A DNA stretch of 5,541 nucleotides from an uncultured Holophagaceae bacterium (GTDB lineage: Bacteria; Acidobacteriota; Holophagae; Holophagales; Holophagaceae): contig CAIYNT010000127.1 of NCBI GenBank assembly GCA_903927605.1, positions 1 through 5,541 of the forward strand. The letters are read 5' to 3'. A program made the translations under genes and the position numbers. Shown one piece after another: positions 4,989-5,541 of the stretch (positions within the stretch are counted from its first letter, which is position 1; each line of letters starts with the position of its first letter). The notes beneath the pieces were generated by a model. It had not been told where the DNA came from and did no database searches. It was given only the letters and a program-made list of their open reading frames with translations.

Positions 4989-5541
4989 TTAGGCTAGCCG
5001 GAAGCGCGCGCCGAGTTCTTTCAGGTGATTGGAGCCCTGGGCCAGGTCCTCCACTGTGCGGGTGGTTTCATGAAGGCTGGAGGCCAGTTCCGTGGTGGCG
5101 GAGGCGCTGCGCTCCGTAAGTCGCGCCGTGGTGCCGACGGCCTCCACCACCTCTTCGGTGGCACGGGCCTGGGCCTCTGTAGCGTCGATGATGGCTCGGA
5201 TGCGCTCTGCGTTGTCGCGAATGGAGGTCTCCAGGGCCCCCAGTGCTCGGTTCACTGAACCCACAGCTGAGGCACCCACAGCCACGCGGTCTGTGCTCTC
5301 CTGGATGAGGGCACTGATCTCTTTGGCGGCCTGGGCGGAGCGCTCCGCCAGTTTGCGGATTTCCTCGGCCACCACAGCAAAGCCCTTGCCCTGGGCTCCG
5401 GCCTTGGCGGCCTCGATGGCGGCATTCAGCGATAGCAGGTTGGTCTGATTGGCGATCTCGGTGATGACCGTGAGGATGTTGCCGATCTGCTTGGAGTTCT
5501 GGGTGATGGCCTGCATGCCCGCGATGGCGCCGCCAATGGAG
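4989..5541 (-). CDS. Methyl-accepting chemotaxis protein, C-terminal signalling domain (partial)
   Basis: The last 184 codons of a gene that enters from the right edge; the N-terminal sensor and membrane parts lie outside the window. The protein contains the near-invariant MCP tip that binds CheA and Che[19 protein letters not shown] continuing as [24 protein letters not shown], followed by KEISALIQ. After it comes a long helix rich in Ala, Glu and Thr (about 100 residues) that returns towards the membrane and would hold methylation sites such as the ATEEV and SATTELA segments. The protein ends in GARFRLA, without the NWETF-type pentapeptide that tethers CheR/CheB in some receptors. The tip has Ser in LLSLNAA where Ala is most common. 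It is convergent with the exporter operon and functionally unrelated as far as can be seen. What it senses is unknown. Confidence 0.93.
   Translation of the reverse strand, partial: SIGGAIAGMQAITQNSKQIGNILTVITEIANQTNLLSLNAAIEAAKAGAQGKGFAVVAEEIRKLAERSAQAAKEISALIQESTDRVAVGASAVGSVNRALGALETSIRDNAERIRAIIDATEAQARATEEVVEAVGTTARLTERSASATTELASSLHETTRTVEDLAQGSNHLKELGARFRLA

Noticed and set aside
4889..5119. Plus-strand open frame of 76 codons starting MFLTAKHGG
   Set aside because: It runs across the convergent gap into the antisense of the chemotaxis gene, lacks a Shine-Dalgarno and ends in Trp/Arg/Pro-rich antisense-like sequence.
5025..5448. Plus-strand open frames opposite the chemotaxis receptor
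   Set aside because: Shadow frames produced by the Ala-rich, GC-rich coding strand of the receptor.
1..5541. Mobile element, CRISPR array, tRNA or rRNA
   Set aside because: No transposase or integrase reading frame, no regularly spaced repeats and no tRNA-like cloverleaf sequence were recognised on either strand.

Overview
The window looks like ordinary chromosomal DNA from a GC-rich, Gram-negative, motile bacterium. The exporter's periplasmic adaptor carries a TolC-docking motif, which implies an outer membrane, and the methyl-accepting chemotaxis gene implies chemotaxis. The mix of thiol/sulfur redox genes, MCPs and DevBCA-like exporters would fit Acidobacteriota of the Holophaga/Geothrix kind or a delta-type proteobacterium. 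That is only an impression, because there is no rRNA or other marker gene here. I see no mobile element, CRISPR array or tRNA.

Left part (about 1-1073, all on the minus strand). Reading from right to left there is a small DsrE-family protein with a CxxC motif, then an AT-rich gap, then a secreted thioredoxin-fold protein with a WCPPC active site. Last comes the first 32 codons of a flavoprotein that looks like a CoA-disulfide/polysulfide reductase, cut by the window edge. Together they suggest a small thiol/persulfide handling neighbourhood.

Middle part (1074-4883, plus strand). A TetR-family regulator is followed without gaps by a membrane-fusion (HlyD/MacA-like) protein, an FtsX/MacB-type permease and a LolD/MacB/DevA-type ATPase. 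Neighbouring genes overlap by 4, 4 and 1 bp (ATGA, GTGA, TGATG), so this is one translationally coupled operon. The order adaptor-permease-ATPase is that of devBCA-type exporters. No outer-membrane TolC-like gene is present in the window. A perfect 20-bp palindrome sits exactly between a candidate -35 and -10 just upstream of tetR. This predicts that the regulator represses its own operon until an exported or related compound releases it. The same intergenic region is the upstream region of the divergent dsrE-like gene.

Right part (4884-5541). A short convergent intergenic region with a weak terminator-like hairpin is followed by the 3' end of a chemotaxis receptor gene on the minus strand. 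It contains the highly conserved signalling tip and runs off the right edge.

The most distinctive local signals are three. The first is the operator-in-promoter arrangement with an apparently leaderless tetR start. The second is an imperfect 21-bp tandem repeat that places the same peptide, LPEFLK, at the end of TetR and the beginning of the adaptor, right at their overlap. The third is the back-to-back placement of thiol/sulfur genes and a regulated tripartite exporter.
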